Notes: generated from the letters alone by a model not told the origin. A stretch of DNA of 64,000 nucleotides from Bacteroidales bacterium (GCA_017999895.1 JAGNKY010000003.1:186001-250000), one strand, 5' to 3'; counted from the first letter of the stretch, positions 7,859-16,967 are shown. Made by a program: numbers and translations.

Positions 7859-8179
7859 TCATTTTCTAAATAGTATTAATAATGCCATTATCGCAATTAA
7901 AATATATATAAAAGGCATAATAGAAATTTTCTCTGGTACGGTGGCCACTATAAGTGCAACCACATGCATAATAGTAAAGAAAAATGCGAATGAAAAAAAC
8001 TGGGTATAATCAGGTTGTGCTTTATTCGGTTCGAAGTCTTCACCGCATGCGTATGATTTTTCCTTTCCTGGTGCCATGATATTCCCTGGTGCGACAAACT
8101 TCGAAATAAAGGAAAGCAACATTGAAATTCCCAATAAAATAATAAAAGCTATTGGTGGAGAAAACAATATTTTTTCCAT
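7859..8179 (-). CDS. NuoA-like membrane subunit of the hydrogenase complex
   Basis: 106 residues from the ATG at 8177-8179. A longer frame reaches 8245 but would overlap the NuoK-like gene by 56 bases, so I prefer the internal start, which lies 10 bases after that gene's stop. Three transmembrane helices are evident (about 6-24, 55-75, 83-102). The loop YACGED after the first helix matches the conserved YECG-type loop of NuoA in complex I, including the cysteine that complex I exposes in its deactive state. NuoA-like subunits are not part of Hyc or Ech enzymes, so the arm is more complex I-like. The match is by motif and topology, so moderate. Confidence 0.75.
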   Translation of the reverse strand: MEKILFSPPIAFIILLGISMLLSFISKFVAPGNIMAPGKEKSYACGEDFEPNKAQPDYTQFFSFAFFFTIMHVVALIVATVPEKISIMPFIYILIAIMALLILFRK

Positions 8180-8189
8180 ATTAAACTCT

Positions 8190-8489
8190 TTATTCTTTTT
8201 TATTAAAAATTTTACGAATATCGAGCGATCCGGTATGACGAACAATATTTACGATTATACCGGCAGCAACAGCCAGAATCACGACTTCAATAATTATAAG
8301 CGTAATTACCATACTTTGAGCTGTTGCAATCTGACCGGTCATATTTCCTACCAGAATCAGGATTAATGTAACGCCTTTAGTCAATATCTCCAGTGCAAGA
8401 AGAATGCGTATCAAATTCCGTGTATTAATAAGACAATAGAATCCTGTTATGAATAGTAAAACAACAACTATGAAACATGTAATCAACAT
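8190..8489 (-). CDS. NuoK/MrpC-like membrane subunit
   Basis: 99 residues with three predicted helices and the NuoK/MnhC pattern: NLIRILLALEILTKGVTLILI, with the membrane Glu at the LALEIL position (about residue 34), then a third helix with VITLIIIEVVILAVAAGIIV carrying a second Glu. These two glutamates are the charged-axis residues of NuoK. It lies between the NuoJ-like gene (5-base gap) and the NuoA-like gene. Confidence 0.88.
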   Translation of the reverse strand: MLITCFIVVVLLFITGFYCLINTRNLIRILLALEILTKGVTLILILVGNMTGQIATAQSMVITLIIIEVVILAVAAGIIVNIVRHTGSLDIRKIFNKKE

Positions 8490-8494
8490 AACAC

Positions 8495-8989
8495 TTATTT
8501 CTTACTTTCTTTAAAAAGAATCACAACTCCAAATACACCGGTGAGAATAATAATAATCTGGCCAAGAATATCCAGAGGGCGTTTATTCCAGATAACATCC
8601 CTCACATCTATATCATTAACCGGACCTTTATTGATAATAAAATTCTGGTCGGGTTTAATTAACAAAAACAACAGAACTATAATTATTAATATAACCGGTA
8701 AAAGTATATATCTGTTAAATTTCTTCTTTGATTCTAATGCTTCACCTTCAGGGATAAGAGGTTTTGAAAGGCTTATGACACTTATAAAAATTGCGGTTAC
8801 TAATCCTGCGCAGACAGATAATTCAAAAACTGCAGCTAACGGAGCATTCATGAGGAACATAATAATCGTAAGGCATGCGCTGACCGCAGCAAGAGAGATA
8901 GCCGCCTTTAACAGGTTTTTTATCATTACCGTAAGTAATGAAAAAAGAATTAATAAACTCAAAAGAATATAAATTGTAATGCCCGTCAT
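8495..8989 (-). CDS. NuoJ/MbhD-E-like membrane subunit
   Basis: 164 residues with about five helices. The N-terminal half (SLAAVSACLTIIMFLMNAPLAAVFELSVCAGLVTAIFISVISL) resembles the NuoJ and MbhD core with its bent helix. After a lysine-rich linker two more helices follow, the last (ILGQIIIILTGVFGVVILF) similar to MbhE/DUF4040-type ends. It should join the charged axis between the antiporter-like subunits and the NuoH-like anchor. A 110-base AT-rich gap separates it from the NuoN-like gene upstream. Confidence 0.75.
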   Translation of the reverse strand: MTGITIYILLSLLILFSLLTVMIKNLLKAAISLAAVSACLTIIMFLMNAPLAAVFELSVCAGLVTAIFISVISLSKPLIPEGEALESKKKFNRYILLPVILIIIVLLFLLIKPDQNFIINKGPVNDIDVRDVIWNKRPLDILGQIIIILTGVFGVVILFKESKK

Positions 8990-9099
8990 TTTTAAAATTA
9001 TTCTTTCGTATAATAAGTAATTTTTCTTACAAGTCGTCCGAGTTTAATATTTTTAAATTTTATTACCATAATCAAATACTTAACGAATATCTGATAAAT

Positions 9100-10524
9100 T
9101 TAAAAAAGTCCTTTTGATCTCAAAAAAACCAATATAAAAGGAGACCCTATTCCTACCAAAATAATTATGATTGCAAGTAATAATTCCGAAAATGAGAGGC
9201 CTTTATTTCCATCTTTTATATTTCCAATGCCTTCAGTATCTTCAGGAAGTTTCCTGAAAAATACTTTTTGTTGCAATATCAAAAAGTATGCAAGAGTAAG
9301 TATGCTTGCAAGTAATGCGATCACGGCATAGGAATGATAACCTACCTGCCATAAGGCCAGAATAATAATCAATTTACTCCAGAAGCCAGCCAGAGGAGGG
9401 ATTCCGGCAGCCGATAGGAATCCGACTACAGATGTTCCTCCTGTTATTTTCATTTTATATGACAGACCCTGAAGTCTGTCCAGATCTCGTGTACTTGTTT
9501 GCGTTTCAACAGCGGCAGCGTTTACAAACAATAACGATTTAAAAGTAGCATGATTAAAGAAATGGAAAAAAGCGCCCAGGATACCCAACGGCGTAGCGCA
9601 AGCAGCGCCAATAATAATATATCCGATCTGGCTTATGCTCGAATATGCAAGCAAACGTTTGAAATCCTTTTGACCGATAGCCAGTAACGCACCTACAACG
9701 ATCGAGATTATTGCAATAAAAGCAATAACATCATGAAAGATATTTATATCGGCAAATACGTCTTTAGAAAGGCGTAAAAAAGCATATATACCTCCGGCTT
9801 TTGTAACTATTCCGGCAAGTAATACTGAAACAGAAGAATCCGCATAAGAATAAGCATCAGGAACCCACATATGGAATGGGACCAGACCTGATTTTATGGA
9901 TAAACCTGCAATGAGGAAAACAAATGCTACTAACAGTTGCAATGGAATAGGTTTTAAATTGCTTAATCCTTCTGACAACACGCTATAATTAAGACTTCCG
10001 AATGTCATATATAGTATTCCAATACCTGTAAGTAATAAAACAGTTGCAATACTCGACATCAGAAAATATTTGAATGAACCATTAAGTGAAGTCAGTTCTT
10101 TCGACTTTGCAATCAATATGAACGAAGCTGTTGCAGTAACTTCGAGAAATACATAGAGCGAAAAAATATCAGTTACCATAGCAACACCGTTCATTCCAAT
10201 GATAATTATCAATATCAGATTAGAAAAATTGAAAATTTCATCCGATGTATATTTTCTCACCATTAAAGCAATGAAGCTTATCAATCCAATAGTAAAAAGA
10301 ACAACAGAGCAATAAAAATCTATTGAAAAACCTACAAAATAGTTTATTTCAATACGGGATAATAAATCCTTCGATATTTGAAAAATAATGGCGGACGATA
10401 GAAGCATTTGAATAATAGCAACGGAAATACTTATCCAGAATGCAAGATGTTTTATGCTTTTCGAATAAAATAGGTTCAAAATCAGAATTGCAACAAAAGG
10501 TATTAATATAAATAATGTTGGCAT
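9100..10524 (-). CDS. NuoN/MrpD-type antiporter-like subunit (third)
   Basis: 474 residues and about 14 helices, of the proton-translocating NADH-quinone oxidoreductase/Mrp antiporter family. Family segments include YVFLEVTATASFILIA (about residues 124-139), SIKSGLVPFHMWVPDAYSYADSSVSVLLAG (about 211-240) and KRLLAYSSISQIGYI (about 288-302). They carry the helix-5 Glu, helix-7 Lys and helix-8 Lys/His of the ion channel. It starts 21 bases after the NuoL-like gene. Whether protons or sodium ions are moved cannot be told from sequence alone. Confidence 0.93.
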   Translation of the reverse strand: MPTLFILIPFVAILILNLFYSKSIKHLAFWISISVAIIQMLLSSAIIFQISKDLLSRIEINYFVGFSIDFYCSVVLFTIGLISFIALMVRKYTSDEIFNFSNLILIIIIGMNGVAMVTDIFSLYVFLEVTATASFILIAKSKELTSLNGSFKYFLMSSIATVLLLTGIGILYMTFGSLNYSVLSEGLSNLKPIPLQLLVAFVFLIAGLSIKSGLVPFHMWVPDAYSYADSSVSVLLAGIVTKAGGIYAFLRLSKDVFADINIFHDVIAFIAIISIVVGALLAIGQKDFKRLLAYSSISQIGYIIIGAACATPLGILGAFFHFFNHATFKSLLFVNAAAVETQTSTRDLDRLQGLSYKMKITGGTSVVGFLSAAGIPPLAGFWSKLIIILALWQVGYHSYAVIALLASILTLAYFLILQQKVFFRKLPEDTEGIGNIKDGNKGLSFSELLLAIIIILVGIGSPFILVFLRSKGLF

Positions 10525-10545
10525 TTTGGATTCTTCTTATAGAAA

Positions 10546-12375
10546 TTATATTAAAACCACTATTGTTATTATAATAATTAATATCCCTACCAAAGACCAG
10601 CTAACCGATTCCGAATAATTTCCCGAGAAAGCTTTTTTGAGCAGTGAGGAAAAATAATTTGTAATCCAGACGCAAAAAGTATCGTAGAACCAGTTGACAC
10701 TTCTGTCAATTATCCAGAATACTTTTGATATAATTCTGACAAAAAACATTCCTATATCGTAAGGATCGAAATAGCGTTTTTCAGCCCAGTCATATATCCG
10801 GGAAAGCACCGGTGCGTGATGAATATGATCAACGGCGCCTATAGCCTTCCCTGTTCTCGACACTCCATACATGTGATTTACAAATGCTAAAAGAAGCACT
10901 CCTATAGAGATGGATGCAAGTGTCAAATTATGCAGGCCGGAAAAATCATGGCCATGCATTTCACTCAGCCCCGGTTGTATAAAATAATTCAACGGTAAAG
11001 AATTATAAACACCGAATAAGACACATATCAGAGCAATAATAATCATTGGCACAAGCATCGTCCATGGGACTTCTCTGACTTTATTAAAATCATTCGAAGA
11101 TTTTCCAAGGTAAGCGGCATGGCCAAGTTTCAGGAATGAGGCTGCAGTAAAAAATGCTCCCAGTAATGCTACTATGTAGAATATTTTCCCGCTCGATAAT
11201 GCTGCTTCGAAAACAAGTTCCTTGGAAAAAAAGCCGTTAAACGGAGGAACACCAGAGATTGATGCAGCGGTAATTAAAAAACAGGTAAAAGTAACAGGCA
11301 TCTTTCTTCCCAGTCCGCCAAGTTCCTTCAAATCCGCTGTACCTGTTTGTTTTTCCACAGCGCCACCTGTCAGAAATAAGCAACTTTTATAAAGTGCATT
11401 ATTTATCATGTGAAAAATACCGCCTACTATTCCAACAGGAAGAGCAGTGCCAATGCCGAGGATCATGTAACCAACCTGGCTAATGGCATGATAAGAAAGC
11501 AGTCTTTTATAATTTGTTTGAATCAATGCCATCATTACAGCCAGAATAATAGTGATAGCCCCCACAGACATCATGACAATGCTCATTGAAGAGCCCGGGT
11601 TAAAAGCAAACAGGTCTATACTTATCCTGGTCAGGAAATATATACCTGTCAGTTTTTCCAGTGCGCCAGGCAAGAATGCCATGAAAGGCAAAGGGGCATC
11701 TATTGCTGCATCGGGTATCCAGCTATGGAACGGCATAGCTCCTGCTTTGCCGATTGCCCCTATCATAAGAAATATGAATGCAAAATTTCCCCAGTTATTT
11801 AGCGGCAGATGAATTTTATCCATTTCGAAAGTTCCGGCAATAATCCCTGTCACAATTATACCTATTGTCATGCACAAATCGGATACTCCAACGAGAACGA
11901 GAGCCTTTACAGCAGTATGAAATGATTTCTTCCCTCCTGCCATAATCATAACAAAAGTAGTTATCAAAAGCCCTTCCCAGAAAAATAGCATCAGCAATAG
12001 GTTATTTGCGAGCACTGCTCCATTGATCATGGCAACAGTAATCAATAAGAAAAGGTAGAATTGTTTAATATTCTCCTTTCCTCTCATGAAAACAAAAGAA
12101 TATAGCACTATAAGAAATGCGAATGCTGCACCGCCAAGCAAAATAAAGCTATTGAAATGGTAAAGTCTCAGAGAGAAATCAAAACCAAAACCGAACCATG
12201 GTACAAAAAAAGCCGCATTTTTTCCGAACAAATAAATAGAATAGCCTAAATTTATTGCAACACCTATTAAACTTATGGAACTTGTTGCCCAAAAATTCCT
12301 TTTTGGCATTATAAATATCAGCAATGCAGCGACTGCAGGAATAATAACAGGATAAAGCAATATAATATCATTCAT
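10546..12375 (-). CDS. NuoL-like antiporter-like subunit with lateral helix
   Basis: 609 residues. Family segments are FFWEGLLITTFVMIMAGG (about 130-147), GKAGAMPFHSWIPDAAIDAPLPFMAFLPGA (about 208-237) and KRLLSYHAISQVGYMILG (about 289-306). The C-terminal extension past about residue 500, with an amphipathic stretch (YDWAEKRYFDPYDIG) and a final transmembrane helix, matches the lateral helix of NuoL that braces the membrane arm. It begins 2 bases after the NuoM-like gene. With its two paralogues the complex has three potential ion channels in addition to the NuoH-like site. Confidence 0.93.
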   Translation of the reverse strand: MNDIILLYPVIIPAVAALLIFIMPKRNFWATSSISLIGVAINLGYSIYLFGKNAAFFVPWFGFGFDFSLRLYHFNSFILLGGAAFAFLIVLYSFVFMRGKENIKQFYLFLLITVAMINGAVLANNLLLMLFFWEGLLITTFVMIMAGGKKSFHTAVKALVLVGVSDLCMTIGIIVTGIIAGTFEMDKIHLPLNNWGNFAFIFLMIGAIGKAGAMPFHSWIPDAAIDAPLPFMAFLPGALEKLTGIYFLTRISIDLFAFNPGSSMSIVMMSVGAITIILAVMMALIQTNYKRLLSYHAISQVGYMILGIGTALPVGIVGGIFHMINNALYKSCLFLTGGAVEKQTGTADLKELGGLGRKMPVTFTCFLITAASISGVPPFNGFFSKELVFEAALSSGKIFYIVALLGAFFTAASFLKLGHAAYLGKSSNDFNKVREVPWTMLVPMIIIALICVLFGVYNSLPLNYFIQPGLSEMHGHDFSGLHNLTLASISIGVLLLAFVNHMYGVSRTGKAIGAVDHIHHAPVLSRIYDWAEKRYFDPYDIGMFFVRIISKVFWIIDRSVNWFYDTFCVWITNYFSSLLKKAFSGNYSESVSWSLVGILIIIITIVVLI

Positions 12376-12377
12376 CT

Positions 12378-13805
12378 TTAAATTGCCTCCATCTGTTTAC
12401 ATATAATGTTTACAAAATCTGCCGGAATATGAATCATTATGCCGCCCAGAATTGATAATACGGCAAGAACAATTACACTGAATACCATAGTGAAAGAGCC
12501 TTCTTTTATGCCCGGATGTTTATTGTCGCCGAGGAATACCATAACAAATACTCTGAGCAGGTAAATTATTGTCAGGACGGCTCCAAACAGGAATACAAGG
12601 GCAATCCAGATTTCACCGGCATCTACTGCGCCTCTTATTACCATCAGTTTACTGAAAAATCCGCCTAAAGGAGGTATGCCCATAACCGAAAATGCACATA
12701 TTGCAAATGTTATAGCGGTAACAGGCATTGTGCTTATTAGTCCGCCCAGTTTAGTAATATCTCGTGTTTTTGTATTTTGCTCAACAATCCCTGCACATAA
12801 AAACAATCCCCCTTTCCCAAGACCATGCATCAATATATATAATAATGCTCCGGCCGCGCCTGTTATGCTACCTGTGGATAATCCCAGGAAGATAAAAGCT
12901 AACTGGCTTACTGTTGAATATGCAATGATACGTTTCAGGTCGGTTTCAATAAGTGCTGCGCCGGCCGATACCAGAGCACTGGCTGCTGCAACGACCGGTA
13001 TTATTGTATGCCATACGGCGCTAACTTCGAAAGTGGCGAGGAATAATCTGGCAAAAACATATACACCTATCTTCACCAGCACGGCAGCATGAAGAAGTGC
13101 AGTTACTGGTGTTGGAGCAACACCGGCATCGGGAAGCCATGTATGTAAAGGTAAAGTTGCCGACTTGGAAAATATACCGAATAGAATCAAAAATATTGCT
13201 AAATCAGATATTCGGGTGCCTTTCATCTTTGTGAGATCAAAAGTACCGGTCTGAAAGTAAATTAGGATAAATCCTATCAGCATTAAGAGAGCTCCGAAGA
13301 CTGTTATAAGAAATGCCTTGTTGGCTTTTGTAACATGTTCTTTTTCCCTGAAAAATCCTATCAGACGCCAGCAACATATAGCCGATATTTCCCAGAATAA
13401 GTAGATGAATATAAGGTTTGTAGAATATACTATTCCCATCATCGAGCCTATAAACAGCACAACCATGAGATAATATTCATTCTGATTCTCATAATGACTT
13501 ATGTAACCAAAGGAATAGAAGATAATTATAACTCCGATAAATGACGATATTATTGCCATAAAGACCGCCAATCCATCAGCCTTTAATCCAAAGTTTAAGC
13601 TCAGAGGAAAATCGACATTAAAATGGAGAGGAATTCCTTTTACTGCATACGGTAAGGCAATAAATGAAGCAATGACTGAAACCGATACGAGTAATAAAGC
13701 TATAATATTTCTCAGATTTTTCGAGATAGTCCCAAAAATGGGAAGAATAAATGCGCCTGCTATTGGAATAAAAACAATTAACTGTAGGATAAGTTTGGAA
13801 TTCAT
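12378..13805 (-). CDS. NuoM/MrpD-like antiporter-like subunit; first gene of the hydrogenase cluster
   Basis: 475 residues with about 14 helices. Conserved parts are YLFWEISAICCWRLIGF (about 135-151), FSKSATLPLHTWLPDAGVAPTPVTALLHAAVLVKIGVY (about 213-250) and KRIIAYSTVSQLAFIFLG (about 290-307). Phe, Gly and Lys at these points fit the Mrp/HyfB-like branch. As the promoter-proximal gene it has a leader of about 270 bases that contains a 25-bp dyad. It is followed after 2 bases by the NuoL-like gene. Confidence 0.92.
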   Translation of the reverse strand: MNSKLILQLIVFIPIAGAFILPIFGTISKNLRNIIALLLVSVSVIASFIALPYAVKGIPLHFNVDFPLSLNFGLKADGLAVFMAIISSFIGVIIIFYSFGYISHYENQNEYYLMVVLFIGSMMGIVYSTNLIFIYLFWEISAICCWRLIGFFREKEHVTKANKAFLITVFGALLMLIGFILIYFQTGTFDLTKMKGTRISDLAIFLILFGIFSKSATLPLHTWLPDAGVAPTPVTALLHAAVLVKIGVYVFARLFLATFEVSAVWHTIIPVVAAASALVSAGAALIETDLKRIIAYSTVSQLAFIFLGLSTGSITGAAGALLYILMHGLGKGGLFLCAGIVEQNTKTRDITKLGGLISTMPVTAITFAICAFSVMGIPPLGGFFSKLMVIRGAVDAGEIWIALVFLFGAVLTIIYLLRVFVMVFLGDNKHPGIKEGSFTMVFSVIVLAVLSILGGIMIHIPADFVNIICKQMEAI

Positions 13806-14023
13806 TTATTGAACTCTTTTGTTTCTAAAGACAGTTATCAAAAAGGCGTAACTTATTTCGAGTTTGATGAATTAATATATTCATGAAATTGTACTTTCTC
13901 TTATTTGTTTTGTATAAGAAAATTCCTCGATATTCATTTGCCCTGTTGATTTATGTCTGTTCATAACTAAATTTTAACTGCCTAAAATATACTAACAATT
14001 TGAAATTTATATTCTATAAGGTT

Positions 14024-14048
14024 AATTGTATATTATTAATATACAATT
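14024..14048. promoter_or_regulatory. 25-bp dyad in the hydrogenase leader: candidate operator
   Basis: Two perfect 12-base arms, AATTGTATATTA and TAATATACAATT, flank a single T. The centre is 231 bases before the first hydrogenase-cluster start codon and about 50 bases inside the likely transcript. An AT-only stem is a poor terminator and no T-run follows, so I favour a protein-binding operator. Chance in AT-rich DNA is possible but unlikely for 12 of 12 pairs. Confidence 0.55.
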
Positions 14049-14083
14049 GTTTATAATTTTTTTCTAACGCATTTTAAATTCGT

Positions 14084-14115
14084 CAAAGATATATATATAT
14101 TTTAAAAAGCAGCAA
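14084..14115 (-). promoter_or_regulatory. Putative promoter of the hydrogenase operon
   Basis: On the minus strand the -7 element reads TATCTTTG (14084-14091), a full match to TAnnTTTG, with TTG at 14113-14115 as the -33 element and a 21-base spacer. Transcription would start near 14077, giving a leader of about 270 nt before the NuoM-like gene. The rest of 13806-14189 is AT-rich with no open frame. Confidence 0.55.
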
Positions 14116-14189
14116 TAAAGCTTTAAATAAAATATTCATTTATTTTTTATAATAATGGCATTAAGAAATAACTATACATTTAGACGGAA

Positions 14190-15554
14190 TCAACTTCTGA
14201 AAAGTGTCTCAAGAGAGTTGAAGTCGACTCTTTTCTGTGAACCGTCGGTCATGTTTTTTAAGGTTACCTGGCAATTTTTGATTTCATCTTCGCCTGCTAT
14301 TACGACAAAAGGAATTTTAAGGGAATTAGCATAAGTCATTTGTTTGCTTATTCTGGAATCATCAGGGTATATTTGGGCACTTATGCCTGCTTTATGTAAT
14401 TTCTTCAATATTTTGAATGCATAAGTAAGTTCCTCTTTACCGAAATTAAGAATAAGCACTTTTGAAGGGGCGGAATCTATTTTGGAAAATTTGCCGGTGT
14501 TTACCATCACGTCATATATACGGTCGGCACCAAAAGAAACACCGACCCCCGATACACCTTCCAATCCGAAAACGCCGGTAAGATTATCATATCTTCCTCC
14601 GCCGCATATACTTCCTATGTTAGCATTTTCGGCCTTGACTTCGATTATTGCTCCCGTGTAATATTCGAGGCCGCGAGCAAGTGTCAGGTTAAGCTCAATT
14701 TTATTACGGAGGGTTTCTGCCTCATTATATTTCAGGATTGTTTCAATTTCATCAATACCCTTTAAGCCTTCGGGCGATTCGTTAAGGATTTTCCGGAGTT
14801 CATTGATTTTTTCCAGATTTGTTCCCGATATTTCGAACAATGGTTTAAGTCCTTCGATAACGTTTTGAGAAACACCTTTTGAAAGCAGTTCGTTAATTAC
14901 TGCTTCCTTGCCGGCTTTTTCGAGCTTATCTATAGCGATATAAATATCTTTAATATGTTCTGACTCGCCGGCAACTTCTGCAATGCCTGAAAGTATTTTC
15001 CGATTATTCAATTTAATTATTACCGGAATTTGAAGTCTTGAAAAAATTTCATCAATGATTTCAAGTAATTCGAACTCATTCAGTAATGAATTGCTTCCGA
15101 TAACATCTGCATCGCACTGAGTAAATTCTCTATATCTTCCTTTCTGTGGCCGATCGGCTCTCCATACGGGTTGAATTTGATAACGTTTAAATGGAAATAT
15201 GATTTCGTTTCGGTGTTGTACGATGTATCTTGCAAAAGGCACTGTAAGGTCGTATCTCAATCCTTTTTCGCATATTTTCGAAGAGATAGATGCAAGGTCA
15301 GGATTCTTCAAGTCATCTGCAGAAAGGCCAGAAAGGTAATCTCCCGAATTGAGTATTCTGAAAAGAAGTTTGTCGCCTTCCTCGCCGTATTTTCCGAGGA
15401 GGGTTGATAAATTTTCTATAGCAGGCGTTTCTAAAGGCTGATAGCCGAATAATTTAAAAACTTCTTTTATTGTGTTTAAAATATATTCTCTTCTTATTAC
15501 TTCCTCAGGTGAAAAATCACGTGTGCCTTTTGGTATAGATGGTTTTAGAGGCAT
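14190..15554 (-). CDS. hisS: Histidyl-tRNA synthetase
   Basis: 454 residues, class II aminoacyl-tRNA synthetase. Motif 1 region begins PKGTRDFSPEE near the N-terminus. The His-specific segments are LEYYTGAIIEV (about 308-318) and GGGRYDNLTGVFG (about 328-340), and a C-terminal anticodon-binding domain spans about 360-454. It charges tRNA-His in the cytoplasm. The ATG at 15552-15554 begins MPLKPSIPKGTRDF as in other Bacteroidota HisS. It appears to be transcribed alone from the TATATTTG element upstream. Confidence 0.97.
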   Translation of the reverse strand: MPLKPSIPKGTRDFSPEEVIRREYILNTIKEVFKLFGYQPLETPAIENLSTLLGKYGEEGDKLLFRILNSGDYLSGLSADDLKNPDLASISSKICEKGLRYDLTVPFARYIVQHRNEIIFPFKRYQIQPVWRADRPQKGRYREFTQCDADVIGSNSLLNEFELLEIIDEIFSRLQIPVIIKLNNRKILSGIAEVAGESEHIKDIYIAIDKLEKAGKEAVINELLSKGVSQNVIEGLKPLFEISGTNLEKINELRKILNESPEGLKGIDEIETILKYNEAETLRNKIELNLTLARGLEYYTGAIIEVKAENANIGSICGGGRYDNLTGVFGLEGVSGVGVSFGADRIYDVMVNTGKFSKIDSAPSKVLILNFGKEELTYAFKILKKLHKAGISAQIYPDDSRISKQMTYANSLKIPFVVIAGEDEIKNCQVTLKNMTDGSQKRVDFNSLETLFRS

Positions 15555-15573
15555 TTTTAGTTATATGAGAAGA

Positions 15574-15581
15574 CAAATATA
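15574..15581 (-). promoter_or_regulatory. Putative -7 promoter element for hisS
   Basis: TATATTTG on the minus strand, 20 bases before the hisS ATG. No TTG lies at the ideal -33 distance. Just upstream (15591-15622) is a sequence recalling the first arm of the 3009-3093 repeat (TTCACCACACAGGATAC), a possible decayed copy. Confidence 0.4.
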
Positions 15582-15700
15582 AATGAAAATTCACCACACA
15601 GGATACTGCCCAACGTGGATTGTTAAACAAAATATTCCAATATATTCCGCATAATTCATGTTGAAAAATGGAAGGATGAACCTTTTACCCGTGTTTTCAA

Positions 15701-16105
15701 TTATTGAATAAAGGGGATAGCAAGTGGATATTTGAATTCCTCACCTTTTGAGGCTTTGATCGAAGCGATTGTAACGCATATTATTTCGAATATCCATAAT
15801 GCCAGGAGGAGCGGGATTCCAATAATAATAAGGCAAAGCGGGGCAATGAGAATAGTATAAAGTAGTATTGAAAACTGGAAGTTAAGTGAGGCTTTGCCGT
15901 TTTCATTTACCCATGTAGATTCGTCGCGGCGGCTGAGCCAACAAATCAAAGGGCCAAGGATTCCACCGAAAGGAAAAATAAAACAGGCAAAAGAAGATAG
16001 ATGGCAGAACATTGCCCACGTACGTTCGCTTTCCGATAATACTCTGATTTCTTTCATGACATAGTATTTTCCCATAAAGACGGCATGAATCGAAGAATGT
16101 TGCAT
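15701..16105 (-). CDS. DUF4870 family membrane protein
   Basis: 134 residues. The DUF4870 pattern is clear: SERTWAMFCHLSSFACFIFPFGGILGPLICWLSRRDES (about 26-63), VNENGKASLNFQFSILLY (about 66-83), then paired helices and a C-terminal FKYPLAIPFIQ. About three to four transmembrane helices. The function of the family is unknown. The ATG at 16103-16105 shares one base with the preceding gene's TAA, suggesting coupling. The family-like part starts only at residue 17 (MKEIRVLS), so translation may instead begin at 16057. Confidence 0.85.
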   Translation of the reverse strand: MQHSSIHAVFMGKYYVMKEIRVLSESERTWAMFCHLSSFACFIFPFGGILGPLICWLSRRDESTWVNENGKASLNFQFSILLYTILIAPLCLIIIGIPLLLALWIFEIICVTIASIKASKGEEFKYPLAIPFIQ

Positions 16106-16956
16106 TATTTATATCTTGCAAGTCGTCTAAGGTCGGCTTCAAGAAATGCATTTGGGTTATTTTTGCTAATCCTATGCTGGTTGAAATAATACATATTTGA
16201 ATCGTCTGTTCCAAAAAGCATTTTAAAACAAAGCCCTCCTTCAATTTCTTTTTTGGGTCCTACTTTATGGAGTATGAGTGTTCCAGGGATTTTTTCATTT
16301 ATTGCTTTTATAATCTCCTCTTCATCTACAATTTTGAAAGGGAAAGGATAGATTGCTTTAATTGCGTTAATAGTATTAATATCAGGTGCAAGATCTTCTT
16401 TTTTCGCCATTATTGTTTTCTTAATCACCTGCGGAGCATTCACATTATAATATCTGAGATACCTTCTTCCTGTGAGTGAAGGATCTTCAGAGATCAGTCT
16501 GGCATGTTTCTGAATAAAGGCAAGAATTAATCCGAGTTTGTAGCCATATTCCATATCGTCGTCGCCAGCAAATGATAGAGGAACGGCGCATATTTCAGGG
16601 TTATCGCTCAGATCGGATACCCTTTTGCCCTGGATGAGATTGATAAAATTAAAAAGTCCGCCTGTCTTATCTTTCTCGAAGTGAGTCTGGGTTAGTACAA
16701 TAAATGAATATTCCGGATTAGTTCGTCTTTTATTGAATTCAGTGATATTGATGAACTCAAATGGTGTAATAGTCCATGATGAATTGACAGCTTCTTTTAT
16801 AAAGGAGTTCCAGGCTGAAAAAGGGTCATCTTCGAGGACAACACATGTTTTCGACTTCATAAACTGCGCGATTTCCTCGGCAGTTGGGAAAGGTGCCTGA
16901 GGCTTTAAGCCTGAAGCAATAAAAATGAAAAGGATAAATAAGGTAAATTTTTTCAT
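16105..16956 (-). CDS. Secreted protein of unknown function
   Basis: 283 residues with a signal peptide (MKKFTLFILFIFIASGLKPQ, about 1-20). No domain that I recognise. The mature part has mixed alpha/beta character and several lysine-rich stretches; GDDDMEYGYKLGLILAFIQKHARL (about 130-153) is a likely amphipathic helix. It lies 11 bases after the Tyr-rich protein gene and overlaps the DUF4870 gene by one base, so the three form one operon. Probably periplasmic or surface-exposed. Confidence 0.8.
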   Translation of the reverse strand: MKKFTLFILFIFIASGLKPQAPFPTAEEIAQFMKSKTCVVLEDDPFSAWNSFIKEAVNSSWTITPFEFINITEFNKRRTNPEYSFIVLTQTHFEKDKTGGLFNFINLIQGKRVSDLSDNPEICAVPLSFAGDDDMEYGYKLGLILAFIQKHARLISEDPSLTGRRYLRYYNVNAPQVIKKTIMAKKEDLAPDINTINAIKAIYPFPFKIVDEEEIIKAINEKIPGTLILHKVGPKKEIEGGLCFKMLFGTDDSNMYYFNQHRISKNNPNAFLEADLRRLARYK

Positions 16957-16967
16957 GCAAGGAAATA

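Noticed and set aside
8180..8245. Longer start for the NuoA-like gene
   Set aside because: It would overlap the NuoK-like gene by 56 bases and add a basic, non-family N-terminus. The ATG at 8179 is preferred.
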